Shown here one piece after another: positions 49,732 to 58,954 of a stretch of DNA of 64,000 nt. Under the pieces are notes generated by a model. That model was not told the DNA's origin. It worked only from the letters and a program-made list of their open reading frames with translations, and ran no database searches. A program made the translations under genes and the position numbers. This DNA is from Anaerotignum propionicum DSM 1682. GTDB taxonomy: Bacteria; Bacillota; Clostridia; Lachnospirales; Anaerotignaceae. The stretch is taken from positions 2,666,001 through 2,730,000 of the forward strand of contig NZ_CP014223.1 of the NCBI RefSeq assembly GCF_001561955.1. The letters are read 5' to 3'. Every line of letters begins with the position of its first letter. Positions within the stretch are counted from its first letter, which is position 1.

Positions 49732-50840
49732 TTTTTTTCCTCCAAATAAAGCCGCTCAATTCTCGACGTCATTTTCCGTGCAGTAAAATTTTCTCTTGCC
49801 CAAGCTTTAGCATGAATAGCAAGCTTTTGATAATTTTCTTCGTCCTCAAAAACCTCTGTAATCCGATCTGCCAAGGCCTTCCAATCCCCCACGGAAACAA
49901 GATAACCATTTTCACCATGGTGGATTACTTCATTCACGCCGCCACTGTCCGTACCCACAGCAGGTATTCCCACGCTCATCGATTCAATCACCGATAGGCA
50001 GAGCGCCTCATGCTTTGACGTAATTACATTCAAATCAAGCGCAGCCTCTATTTTTTCCACATCCTTTACAAATCCTGTAAAAAAAACGTGGTCTATAATT
50101 CCCAATTCCCTTGCTTCATCCTCCAAGGAGGTTCTCAAACTGCCATCACCAATAATATAAAAAGCAAAATCCTGTCGATGATTTAAAATTTCCTGAACCG
50201 CCAGCAAAAAAGTCTTATGGTCCTTCACCTCTTCCAGTCTTGCTACAATGCCAACAGCCTTTTTCAGGGGATCACCCCCAAAGGATGAAAGGATTTCCCA
50301 TCTTTCCCCAGAAGAAATCGGTTCAATAGCGTCAATGCCATTATAAATAACCACAATCTGCTTGGGGTCCGTTCCACCGGCAATCATACTATGCTTAACT
50401 GCCTTGCTGACAGCAATAATGGTATCGCTGAACAACTTATTCAGCGTTCTTCTTGCGATTTTTTTTGCCAGCGAGCCTGGTTCCCCTTCCATGCAATGCT
50501 TTGTATTAATAATCTTAGGAACCTTGGCATGCTTCGCCGCTATTCTTGCGGTGAGGCTGGCATGGGTGTGAACAATATCAGGCTTTTCTTCCTTAAATAG
50601 TTCATAGAGTGAACTCTGTGCTTTTTTATCAAAGGACTTGTCCTCCATTTCTTTCATGGGAATCACTGCCACATCCAATGCAGTCACTGCAGCGTAAAGA
50701 GCGCTGTCGTCAGGCAAAACCACCCAAACGTCAAACCTATCCCGATTATGATGCTTCAAATAATTCAGTAGCCATCTTCCTGCCCCGCCGATATTGCGAT
50801 CAGTCAAAACATGAAATACTTTTATTTTTCTCTCTGCCAC
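49728..50840 (-). CDS. GT4 family glycosyltransferase
   Basis: A 370-residue GT-B enzyme of family GT4 that would add a sugar from a nucleotide donor to the lipid-linked polymer. Visible: KVFHVLTDRNIGGAGRWLLNYL (acceptor-side Gly loop), VHTHASLTARIAA, IIAVSKAVKHSM, VIYNGIDAI, and the donor-site E-x7-E in KHEALCLSVIESMSVGIPAVG. The start is a GTG at 50840 with GGGTG upstream and overlaps the flippase/ligase gene by 19 bases. Confidence 0.92.
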   Translation of the reverse strand: MAERKIKVFHVLTDRNIGGAGRWLLNYLKHHNRDRFDVWVVLPDDSALYAAVTALDVAVIPMKEMEDKSFDKKAQSSLYELFKEEKPDIVHTHASLTARIAAKHAKVPKIINTKHCMEGEPGSLAKKIARRTLNKLFSDTIIAVSKAVKHSMIAGGTDPKQIVVIYNGIDAIEPISSGERWEILSSFGGDPLKKAVGIVARLEEVKDHKTFLLAVQEILNHRQDFAFYIIGDGSLRTSLEDEARELGIIDHVFFTGFVKDVEKIEAALDLNVITSKHEALCLSVIESMSVGIPAVGTDSGGVNEVIHHGENGYLVSVGDWKALADRITEVFEDEENYQKLAIHAKAWARENFTARKMTSRIERLYLEEKK

Positions 50841-53800
50841 TGCTTTTCACCCACTCTCACGCTTGCCATCCCAATACCCATAAAGCACCAGAATAGCAAA
50901 ACGATACTATAATCAAACCAAATATGGTCTGTCATTCCCTGTAATAGTAATCCCGCAAAGCCGCCAAAAAAGGCCGCCAAAAGCATATGAAACCGCTTAG
51001 GAACTCTTATCATGCTGCCATAAAGCTTTTGGAAAAAGAACAGAAATAATATAATCAAAATCACAAAACCTAATATGCCAAGCTCGATAAATTCCTGTAA
51101 AAATAAATTATGCACATGGTAAGCATTAGCCGCTTCAAAGGAAAACAGTGGATAAACCTGATTAAAAGCATCCACACCAATTCCCGTTGCCCAATAGTGC
51201 TTTACAATCTCCCCACCTGCCCGATAGATTGACAACCGATATTGAGAAGAGGAATCGCTCATGGTTATGGAACTTGCCAATCTGGCCCAAAGAGACGCAG
51301 GTAATACAAAAGGCATAGCCAAAAGTCCTGCCAATCCCAGAGGGATTAACCTCCGCTCCGCCAAAAGCACAAAAAGTCCTGCGGAAAGCATTAATCCAAG
51401 CATCGCCCCTCGTGAGTTTGTCGCAAGCAGACCTAAGCAAATCACACCAAAACAGCCTAAATATAAAAATCTTCCCAGCCAATTTCGTACCTTCCAAAGC
51501 ATGCCTGCCGCAAGGGAGCCGATTAATATCAAATATTCCCCTAAAACATTGGGGTTATTGAAGGTTCCATATGCTCGCGTTTGGATATTAAAGCTTTCTG
51601 CGTCTACCCAAGCCGCATCCATGTCAACTCCAACAACATATTGATAAACCGCATAAAGGGCAATCAAAACACCCGTTGAAATCATGACAAAAATGACAAA
51701 ATCCAATTTCTCCTCAGTGTCTATACAGTCCTTGGCAACAAAAAACATTGACATAAACAGTAAGAAAATTGCCATGACTTGTAACGCTCTGGGAAAATGA
51801 TAGCTGGTAAAGCTTCCATATATTAAACAAACACCAAACAGTCCCAAAAATATACTAACCAAGCTTGTCCGTTGTACACGAATACGTCCTAAGAAAAGGT
51901 TAATTCCATACAATCCTAAAGTCCCAAGACAAAGTAGAGCCAAAAGCATTGTGGGCAAAATGGGAATAGCAAACACAATGGCGCATAAACATAAAATCAA
52001 AAAATTCTGATTAAATACTCGAAGGAAAAAGCTTTCTCCAAAGACTATTGCAAGGGCATTTCTCTTTTCTTTCACAGCCTTACCTGAAAGAATTGTCAGC
52101 CTGTGCCATGTTCTCGGTATCACTCCATGCCATGTTCCTAAAGATGCATCCCAATTTTCACGAAAAAACCCGAGAATGCCGCTTTGCCAAAATGCATCTC
52201 CTATGACTAGGCTTATTTTGCGGTAGCAAGCATAAACCATGCTTTCCGTCCAAAGATGAACCACAGCTGTTATGATTCTTTCCAGTACACGGAAGCAAAA
52301 ACTATCTTCAATTATCCAAGAAATACTTTGGAACATGCGAATATATCCTCTCTGTTCTTTTTTTCTTCCATTATGGTTGTTCTGGAAATCGGTTTTTCCT
52401 CTGTTCCTAAACTTTCCTAAAAGCGAAAATACCATTTTACCTTCCTCAATACCCAAGGCAAAGGAAAGTAACATATAAGATGCCCCTCCAATTGCTACAG
52501 GAATACCTAAAACTAAAATCCGACCGATTAATCCCGTACCCACTCTGGGTTCAAGGAAGCGAAAGCTCCCCAAAACAAAAACCAGCATGATCCCGGCACT
52601 CAATGCCATCTTACCAAGGCTAGTAATCAGTTTTTTATCAATTATTTCAGGGTAATGTTTTACTGTCGGCACCAAAAGCATCACCGCCGCCACTGTTGAT
52701 GAAGCAGCTGCTGCCAGTGCCAAACCGCCAACGCCCATAGGCTCTAATAATAGTTTGCACAGAATAGCATTCACCGCAACCGATACAACCCCTGAATAAA
52801 ACGGTCTTTTTCCATCCTGATTGGCATAAAATGCCCTACTCAAAATAGTCTGTATGCCATAGCCGATTATCCCAAGGGAGAAAAAGAATAGAGCTGTGGA
52901 GGTTAGACGGGTACCTTCAGCATCGAAAGCCCCTCTTTCATAAATCAAGGCAACTAAGGGATGACTCAATGCCATGATACCAACCATCATAGGAATTAGT
53001 AAAAACATCATAGAGCGTAGCGTGGCCTTTACAGTACTGCCAAACTCCTCCTGATTCTCTCCACTGGAAATACGAGAAAGCTTGGGGAAAATTAGATTGG
53101 CAATGGCTAAAACAAACACACCCACAATAATGGTGTATAAGTTATTGGCATACTCCAATACCGAAATGCTTTGATCGCCATTGGAAAGCTGCGAAGCAAA
53201 ACGGCAGTTAATCATAAAATTGATGGGTTGTGCCCATGTGGCAATCATAACAGGCAACATCAACTTACCGATTTTTTTCAAGCCCTCATCTCGAAAATGG
53301 AAATCCGGTCGATACCAATACCCTTTTTTCTGCAAAGAAGGGATTTGAATAAATGCCTGCATCGCCCATCCAATTAAAAAAGCCGCAGTTAATCCATATA
53401 TTCCATATTTTTTATTAAAAAAAACATAATATAAGATAATAATTGCGTTGGAAGCCACGCTGATTGCCGCAGGCACATTAAATTCGTCTAATGATTGTAG
53501 AATTCCCACAAAGGAGAAAGCAATAGCAGTAAATAGAATGGTAGGAAAAAGCATACGGGCAAGGGAGGCACACAGCTGTGCCGTTTCGTTATCAAAGCCA
53601 ACTGCAAACAGCCATACAAACTGTTCGGCAAAAATAATGCCAAATACCATTAAAACAAAGGTTACTACTGTAATAAGGGTAACAAAACGGTTGGCAAGAG
53701 AAAAGGCTTCATCCTTCCCTTTTTTTTGTAAATACTCGTTAAAGATAGGAATAAAACTTGCAGAAATTGCCGAAGCAAAAACAGCATCGAAAAAAGTCCT

Positions 53801-53959
53801 GGGGATGCGGCTGGCAAGCAAAAATGCCACTGCCTCCATACCCAAGCCATAATTTGCAGCAAGAAATTGCTCTCGCATCAAGCCAAGAACCTTCCCCACT
53901 AATGTTATCATCATCATAAAGCTGACAGCTTTCACTGCCTGATTGCCTTTTTGTGACAT
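50822..53959 (-). CDS. Fused MurJ-type lipid flippase and O-antigen-ligase/polymerase
   Basis: A 1045-residue membrane protein combining two families. Residues about 1-510 are a MOP-superfamily MurJ/MviN flippase (14 spans; GKVLGLMREQFLAANYG, FFDAVFASAISASFIPIFNEY, LPVMIATWAQPINFMINCRFAS). Residues about 640-1040 are a Wzy/WaaL-type O-antigen ligase or polymerase (12 spans, with NSRGAMLGLMLSAGL and the HVHNLFLQEFIELGILGF motif with the conserved His). The ATG at 53959 follows AGGAG. An in-frame ATG at 52336 with AGAGAGGA upstream lies between the halves and may be an old or still used start. It leads the polymer operon. Confidence 0.88.
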   Translation of the reverse strand: MSQKGNQAVKAVSFMMMITLVGKVLGLMREQFLAANYGLGMEAVAFLLASRIPRTFFDAVFASAISASFIPIFNEYLQKKGKDEAFSLANRFVTLITVVTFVLMVFGIIFAEQFVWLFAVGFDNETAQLCASLARMLFPTILFTAIAFSFVGILQSLDEFNVPAAISVASNAIIILYYVFFNKKYGIYGLTAAFLIGWAMQAFIQIPSLQKKGYWYRPDFHFRDEGLKKIGKLMLPVMIATWAQPINFMINCRFASQLSNGDQSISVLEYANNLYTIIVGVFVLAIANLIFPKLSRISSGENQEEFGSTVKATLRSMMFLLIPMMVGIMALSHPLVALIYERGAFDAEGTRLTSTALFFFSLGIIGYGIQTILSRAFYANQDGKRPFYSGVVSVAVNAILCKLLLEPMGVGGLALAAAASSTVAAVMLLVPTVKHYPEIIDKKLITSLGKMALSAGIMLVFVLGSFRFLEPRVGTGLIGRILVLGIPVAIGGASYMLLSFALGIEEGKMVFSLLGKFRNRGKTDFQNNHNGRKKEQRGYIRMFQSISWIIEDSFCFRVLERIITAVVHLWTESMVYACYRKISLVIGDAFWQSGILGFFRENWDASLGTWHGVIPRTWHRLTILSGKAVKEKRNALAIVFGESFFLRVFNQNFLILCLCAIVFAIPILPTMLLALLCLGTLGLYGINLFLGRIRVQRTSLVSIFLGLFGVCLIYGSFTSYHFPRALQVMAIFLLFMSMFFVAKDCIDTEEKLDFVIFVMISTGVLIALYAVYQYVVGVDMDAAWVDAESFNIQTRAYGTFNNPNVLGEYLILIGSLAAGMLWKVRNWLGRFLYLGCFGVICLGLLATNSRGAMLGLMLSAGLFVLLAERRLIPLGLAGLLAMPFVLPASLWARLASSITMSDSSSQYRLSIYRAGGEIVKHYWATGIGVDAFNQVYPLFSFEAANAYHVHNLFLQEFIELGILGFVILIILFLFFFQKLYGSMIRVPKRFHMLLAAFFGGFAGLLLQGMTDHIWFDYSIVLLFWCFMGIGMASVRVGEKQWQREK

Positions 53960-54019
53960 AATTGTTCTCCTGTTGACAAGCTTCCTAAGGAAGCAAAATT
54001 TTTTGCAAACACACAAGAT

Positions 54020-54041
54020 GGGTAGAGATTAATCTCCACCC
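54020..54041. terminator. Terminator-like hairpin after the phosphodiester glycosidase gene
   Basis: GGGTAGAGATT and AATCTCCACCC form an 11-base stem with one mismatch and no loop spacer. There is no T run directly after it on the minus strand, so it may act as a boundary hairpin only. Confidence 0.45.
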
Positions 54042-54100
54042 ACCTAATCTTACCTTATTTTGCCCAATTTTACAATAAATACTGTAAATTTGAAAGATTA

Positions 54101-56452
54101 TTATACCTTGCCTATTTCATATGAAATATCCTGACCTTGAACACGTAATTTCAACATGCTAAAGCTGCCATTTACACCGCCATCCGTCTTCCAAAGATTG
54201 GGAAGATTGATATAACGCACACCGTCCTTTGCAGATGTCCACTGGGCAGTACCACAACAGGATACCACAAATACCGTTTTGCCTTGGGCAACATATTTAT
54301 TCAAAATCCCACGGAAATACGAAGTCTCAGCCGCAGATTTAAATTCTCCCGGTGTTTTATCCATAATAATTACAATTGTGTCATTATTTGAAGCATCCAA
54401 ATCTCTGGTTAAGCTTGCATACTGGGTAGGGTTTGTGGCACGAATGCCTCCCCCTGAGGCAGAAACCATGGCTATGCTTGTGCCACTTCTGCTTAAGAAA
54501 CGATACCCTCCATTCCAGCTCAGAGTATCCAGCTTGGGTGCTGTTTTAATATCGCTTGCGCCGCCGTAAATTGCTACCTCTGCATTGGAATCCACCGCAT
54601 CTCTTACCCTTGTTCTCACATCTGCATAAGTAGTATCATTAATCTTCCCTGTGCCGTTATAAGCCACAGTACCTGAAATATTCAAATAAAAAGCACCATC
54701 ATTTGCTTTAGTAATCTTCTTTTGCAAAGGATCTGCCGCTGTGGTGGCATTTGGTGTTGTCACCGCCTTGCAGTCCCCAACGGTTACTGAAATATAAGCA
54801 GTTTGCCCATCCCTGGTACATTTGATATACGTTGAACCCGCTTTTGTTGCAGTAAAAACGTTGGACTTCATGGTGCCAATAGAAGTGTCTGCCACCTCGT
54901 AATTTGTAGTCGTGGATACCCAATGATTGAAACCGTCTGTATCAACCACTTGCATAGCAATGGTTGCCGTTTCCCCTGCCTTTTTCAGCTTAATACTGTT
55001 TGAAGCAGGCTTCAATTTGCTTGTTGTCGCTGAAACAACCCCAGCCTGTGAAGCTGTCTTATCCTTGTAAAGAGCTGTAACTTCAAAAGTACCCTTTTGA
55101 GAAGGAATAAAATCATATCCATTCCAAGTGCCCTCCACGCCAACTGCTTGCATGGTAACCTCATTTGCGGGAATTTCTATTCGATTATAATACTCATCTA
55201 AGCCATAAACTTTAAATGTAATGGTCTTATTGGGAAGAGTGCGCACCAAGGATGGGGTTATGGCGATTTTCTCAATTTCACCTGCTTGTGCCTTCTGGAA
55301 AATGCCTACAGCATTAATTACCTTTCTTTCGGAACCGTCAGAAACCGTGTTTTTCACCGTTACCGCTGAATCATCCACAGTTTTTACTGCCATTGTAGAG
55401 GAACCACCGCCGTCTAAGTGCATGGCATTATAAGCGCCGTATTCTCTCATATAGTTGGCCATTTCGCTATGGGTTACGCCAACGCTGTCACCACGACCAT
55501 CAACCACCATAAAAATAGCAGTTTTGCCGTCTTGAGAAATACCGAATGCTGTTCTGGGCTGACGTCCTGTTGCTACAATCGCAGTAGCAGGTGCCTCAGC
55601 TCCATCAATTAGAAGCTTTCCGCCACCACCAAAAGCAAATTCTTTATTTTCAAAATCAACTGAGCTGTTAATATTTAAGGTGATAGAGTCATTCACCTGA
55701 AATACATTAGCTGCATTGTTACGATAATCCTTACTCATCACAATCAAATAGCCATCCTCGGGAACAGCTACAGTTTCTCCCGGTTGTGAAATATAGGTAA
55801 TCATGTCACCCACCACCACAAATTTTACAAGCTCAGGAAAACGTTTGTCCAAATCTGCTGTACTTTTCGCCGCCTGCTTATCAAAATAAATAGGATAAAC
55901 CATGGCAGTTACTTTGTTCATGGAAGCAAGCTCAATGGCTTTCTGACTATTGGCAAAGGTTGCAGTCATTTTAAAATAATCAAAAAAGGGATTATTGTTT
56001 TCATCCATGAAAAAGGAAGCGTACAAATCCCCATCATGATTTAAAGAAGTACCAGCCGAAACCAGTTCTCCATCCCTCATAACTGCTCCAAAAGGTGCTG
56101 AATAACTACCGGACATGCCAAAAAAGTCGGAATTCACTCCGGCAAGGGCTCCGTTATCGGTCAAAAGCTTTTTCACTGTTTCCTTTAGGCCGTACTCAAC
56201 AGTACTTTCTACTTCTTTGAATTCCAGTGTACTTTCCGTCAAATCCACCTTTAAAACATGCAGATTCTGAATCCCCGCATCTGTCATACGGCTGCTTTTT
56301 TCGTACACAACCCCACGGGTTACTGTCTGCTCTGTCTTTTGGTCATAATATGTAGTGGCACCAAAAGCCCATGTAGTGGTAACCGAAACAGTCAGTGCTA
56401 CCGCCAGCAAAGCTCCCATCAGTCGTCTCATTTTTCCTAATTGATACTTCAT
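54101..56452 (-). CDS. Secreted phosphodiester glycosidase (NAGPA-like) with Ig-like and unknown C-terminal modules
   Basis: A 783-residue exported protein. A signal peptide (about residues 1-32, ending VTTTWAFGA) is followed by a NAGPA/phosphodiester glycosidase domain (about 95-390; NSDFFGMSGSYSAPFGAVM, GRQPRTAFGI, VVDGRGDSVGVTHSEMANYM, MHLDGGGSSTMAV), which may remove sugars linked through phosphodiesters. A Big-like Ig domain lies near 480-557. The C-terminal 190 residues, with YLNISGTVAYNG and TIVIIMDKTPGEF, resemble a calcineurin-like phosphatase fold only vaguely and I cannot assign it. Start follows AAAGGAG. It precedes the flippase/ligase gene by 140 bases. Confidence 0.85.
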   Translation of the reverse strand: MKYQLGKMRRLMGALLAVALTVSVTTTWAFGATTYYDQKTEQTVTRGVVYEKSSRMTDAGIQNLHVLKVDLTESTLEFKEVESTVEYGLKETVKKLLTDNGALAGVNSDFFGMSGSYSAPFGAVMRDGELVSAGTSLNHDGDLYASFFMDENNNPFFDYFKMTATFANSQKAIELASMNKVTAMVYPIYFDKQAAKSTADLDKRFPELVKFVVVGDMITYISQPGETVAVPEDGYLIVMSKDYRNNAANVFQVNDSITLNINSSVDFENKEFAFGGGGKLLIDGAEAPATAIVATGRQPRTAFGISQDGKTAIFMVVDGRGDSVGVTHSEMANYMREYGAYNAMHLDGGGSSTMAVKTVDDSAVTVKNTVSDGSERKVINAVGIFQKAQAGEIEKIAITPSLVRTLPNKTITFKVYGLDEYYNRIEIPANEVTMQAVGVEGTWNGYDFIPSQKGTFEVTALYKDKTASQAGVVSATTSKLKPASNSIKLKKAGETATIAMQVVDTDGFNHWVSTTTNYEVADTSIGTMKSNVFTATKAGSTYIKCTRDGQTAYISVTVGDCKAVTTPNATTAADPLQKKITKANDGAFYLNISGTVAYNGTGKINDTTYADVRTRVRDAVDSNAEVAIYGGASDIKTAPKLDTLSWNGGYRFLSRSGTSIAMVSASGGGIRATNPTQYASLTRDLDASNNDTIVIIMDKTPGEFKSAAETSYFRGILNKYVAQGKTVFVVSCCGTAQWTSAKDGVRYINLPNLWKTDGGVNGSFSMLKLRVQGQDISYEIGKV

Positions 56453-56847
56453 TGCCCAATCTCCTTTATTCCATAATTACTATTTAGACGTGCTCCTTTG
56501 GTTTTTGTTCCCAGATTTTTTTCGGAGATTTCCCAAAAAAGACGTAATCTGTCAACTTACGACTTTCATTCTAGCACTTTTCCTTGTAGATTTCTTCTTA
56601 ATTCAAAAAATTTAATATATATGTAATATTTCAGTATAATGCTTCCAATTGACGTCCTTCCTTTTTTTCATGGGCAAAAGCTGCACTCTTTTATGGATGA
56701 AGTGGCGCTTGATGATTTCTCTTTCCGCTTTTCATCTGCCTTCTCCCAATTTGTGATGGGATATCTTCTTTTTGCCAACCTTCTTTTCATAGAAAATTTG
56801 TCCTTTTCATAAAATAATACTGATACAAATTAGGAGGTATTTATAAT
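56453..56847. other. Divergent promoter region
   Basis: About 395 bases between the minus-strand glycosidase gene and the plus-strand lipoprotein gene; it must contain both promoters. No gene or clear operator was recognised. Confidence 0.5.
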
Positions 56848-57474
56848 ATGAAGAAAGCAGTAGCCGTTTGTCTTAGTTTGCTCCTACTTTTTGGCCTTGG
56901 CGGATGCAAAAAAGAAGAGCCTTTATCAGAACTGGAGACAATACAAAAGCAACTAAACGAAATGGATGGGTATTACTGTACCGCTTCCCTCACCCGCATC
57001 TCCAACAAAGGGGAGACCACCTACGGCACCAAGCAATATGCCAAATCAACAGGGGAATATCGTCTAGAATTGACTTCGCCCGAAAACGTTGCGGGAAACT
57101 ATACGATATTTGACGGTCAAAAAATCTGTCAGTATAACCCCAGGCTGAATAACCAACTGATAAAGGATGTTCCTGCATCACAGCACAGAAACGAATTATT
57201 TTTAGGGCAGTTTATTAAAAACTATATGCAGTCTGAAGGAGTAGGTGTGGAAGCCGCCGCCTTGGATGAGTCCAAATGCATTGTAATGGAAGCCGTAATT
57301 CCTGGAACAGACGGTGCTTTGTCCTCAGAAAAACTTTGGGTAGACCGAGAAACCTATTTACCCAAACGGCTTGTTTTATATGACAGCCAAGGTCAGGAGC
57401 GTTATCGTCTGGATTATGATGAATTTGTTTATAATCCTGATTTCGAAGAAAATCTTTTTCAAATTAAAGAATAA
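56848..57474 (+). CDS. LolA/YdcC-like lipoprotein
   Basis: A 208-residue exported lipoprotein. The signal peptide ends in a lipobox LGGC with the modified Cys at residue 20. The mature part has the LolA/LppX fold pattern (LETIQKQLNEMDGYYCTASLTRIS, QYAKSTGEYRLEL, IFDGQKICQYNP, LWVDRETYLPKRLVLYDSQGQERYRLDYDEFVYNP). In Bacillus subtilis the similar YdcC lies upstream of alr and the ndoAI-ndoA toxin genes; here it is directly followed by the MazF gene, and alr is missing. It may carry lipids or act during sporulation; the role is not known. AGGAGGT precedes the ATG. Confidence 0.85.
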   Translation: MKKAVAVCLSLLLLFGLGGCKKEEPLSELETIQKQLNEMDGYYCTASLTRISNKGETTYGTKQYAKSTGEYRLELTSPENVAGNYTIFDGQKICQYNPRLNNQLIKDVPASQHRNELFLGQFIKNYMQSEGVGVEAAALDESKCIVMEAVIPGTDGALSSEKLWVDRETYLPKRLVLYDSQGQERYRLDYDEFVYNPDFEENLFQIKE

Positions 57475-57585
57475 AGGCTCCTTTTCGTGGCAATAATGGT
57501 AGCAGTCAGGACAGAAGCCAAATCTTAACATTACATATTTCTATGCCGCTGCTGCCTGATGAATTTTTCAGCGGAGCGTGAGCCT

Positions 57586-57963
57586 ATGATCGTTAGAAGA
57601 GGAGATATTTTTTTTGCAGACCTAAGCCCTGTTGTGGGCAGTGAACAAGGGGGAATACGCCCTGTACTAATCATACAAAACGATGTAGGCAATAAATATA
57701 GCCCCACTGTCATCTGTGCCGCCATCACATCGCAGATGAATAAAGCAAAGCTTCCAACACACATCCCCCTATCCGCCGCGGAATATGACTTACCTAAGGA
57801 TTCTGTCATTTTGTTGGAGCAAATCCGCACCATTGATAAACAAAGACTGAAAGAAAAAGTATGCCGCTTGGACACGGAAATGATGCAGCGGGTAAACCAA
57901 AGCTTATTGGTCAGCCTTGGTTTACAGCAAGCTTCGCAACATAAAGGGGTTTCAAATGAATAA
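57586..57963 (+). CDS. MazF/PemK family endoribonuclease
   Basis: A 125-residue sequence-specific mRNA-cleaving toxin of the MazF/EndoA type. It begins [32 protein letters not shown], with the conserved RGDI, G-S-E-Q-G-G-x-R-P-V and, later, ICAAITSQ and [11 protein letters not shown] motifs that form the active site. The ATG at 57586 has GGAG upstream; the frame begins at 57559. No MazE-like antitoxin gene fits in the 110 bases between it and the lipoprotein gene, and none follows. In Bacillus it would be ndoA. Confidence 0.92.
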   Translation: MIVRRGDIFFADLSPVVGSEQGGIRPVLIIQNDVGNKYSPTVICAAITSQMNKAKLPTHIPLSAAEYDLPKDSVILLEQIRTIDKQRLKEKVCRLDTEMMQRVNQSLLVSLGLQQASQHKGVSNE

Positions 57964-57968
57964 AGAGA

Positions 57969-58005
57969 ACACAAGGCGGCTTCCATTCAGAGAAGCCGCC
58001 TTGTT
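57969..58005. terminator. Hairpin after the mazF gene
   Basis: GC-rich 13-base arms, ACAAGGCGGCTTC and GAAGCCGCCTTGT, around an eight-base loop, right after the stop codon. There is no T run on either side, so it could be a terminator or an mRNA-stability element. Confidence 0.6.
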
Positions 58006-58026
58006 CATATGATTCAATTAAAACAT

Positions 58027-58067
58027 AAAAAAGCAATGATAAATGAAAATTATATCATTGCTTTTTA
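58027..58067. terminator. Bidirectional intrinsic terminator
   Basis: AAAAGCAATGATA and TATCATTGCTTTT arms, 13 bases each, with T runs for either strand. It ends both the mazF transcript and the minus-strand operon whose last gene stops at 58106. Confidence 0.85.
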
Positions 58068-58105
58068 TTATAAACTTTTTCAGAAAACGTTGATTATATC
58101 TTAAT

Positions 58106-58291
58106 CTAGCCCTTTCTGCCTTTGGAAGCCAATAAAAGCCATAAAAAATATAGTCCAATAAAAACAACAGTAAATAAGATTACGTTTTTTAACGTAACAG
58201 GCTGACCTATCATCAGAAGTGTGCCATGATAGACTAGCGTGGAAAGTATGCCCATTCCAAAAGCCTTTTTGAATATATCAAACCAATTCAT
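58106..58291 (-). CDS. Hypothetical small membrane protein
   Basis: A 61-residue protein with two membrane segments (about residues 11-29 and 35-54), a positively charged C-terminal end (SKGRKG) and an N-terminal MNWFDIFKKAFG helix. It is translated from AAGGGGATAAGG, 11 bases after the uridine kinase stop. I do not recognise the family. Confidence 0.65.
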   Translation of the reverse strand: MNWFDIFKKAFGMGILSTLVYHGTLLMIGQPVTLKNVILFTVVFIGLYFLWLLLASKGRKG

Positions 58292-58302
58292 ACCTTATCC
58301 CC

Positions 58303-58929
58303 TTAAACCATGGTACCACGTACATGGTTATGTATCCTCTGGATTAATATATCCAGAGCAACCACGTTATTACCGCCTTCTAGTACAATAATATCTGACG
58401 ATCGCTTGCTGGGTTCAACAAACTGCTCGTGCATCGGCTTAACCGTCGTCAGATATTGATTGACCACAGAATCCAGACTTCTGCCTCTTTCCTGAACATC
58501 CCTCAAAATACGGCGCAAAATTCTAACATCCGCATCCGTATCCACAAAAATTTTAATATCCATAAGATTGCGTAAAATTTCATTCTCAAAAATCAAAATA
58601 CCCTCTATGACAATAACCTTTGTAGGATGAATCACCATAGTTTCATCAGAACGGTTGTGGTCTGCAAAATCATAAATCGGACATTCAATTTGAATGCCTT
58701 GTCTAAGCTTTTGAATATGTTCAATCATCAGCTGGGTATCAAAAGCATCAGGATGGTCGTAATTTAATAAGCTGCGTTCCTCATAGGACATATCATCATG
58801 ACGCTTATAATAATTATCATGATATACAACAGTTACATCATCACCAAAGCGTTCCTTAAGCCTATTTGTCAGTGTTGTTTTCCCGCTTCCCGTTCCACCG
58901 GCAATACCGATAATCATTATGTCATCCAC
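58303..58929 (-). CDS. udk: Uridine kinase
   Basis: A 208-residue enzyme that phosphorylates uridine and cytidine with ATP or GTP for pyrimidine salvage. Walker A is GIAGGTGSGKTT (residues about 8-19), followed by YHDNYYKRHDDMSYEERSLLNYDHPDAFD, VIVIEGILIF and the lid region RRILRDVQERGRS. The GTG at 58929 is chosen because GGGGAGG lies eight bases before it and the protein then begins VDDIMIIGIAGG, as is usual. It lies between the LCP genes and the small membrane-protein gene. Confidence 0.94.
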   Translation of the reverse strand: MDDIMIIGIAGGTGSGKTTLTNRLKERFGDDVTVVYHDNYYKRHDDMSYEERSLLNYDHPDAFDTQLMIEHIQKLRQGIQIECPIYDFADHNRSDETMVIHPTKVIVIEGILIFENEILRNLMDIKIFVDTDADVRILRRILRDVQERGRSLDSVVNQYLTTVKPMHEQFVEPSKRSSDIIVLEGGNNVVALDILIQRIHNHVRGTMV

Positions 58930-58954
58930 TGATTTTGCCTCCCCTTTCATCTTC

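Noticed and set aside
53448-53852. A 134-codon plus-strand frame opposite the flippase gene
   Set aside because: It is a shadow of the membrane-protein coding strand, without a ribosome site.
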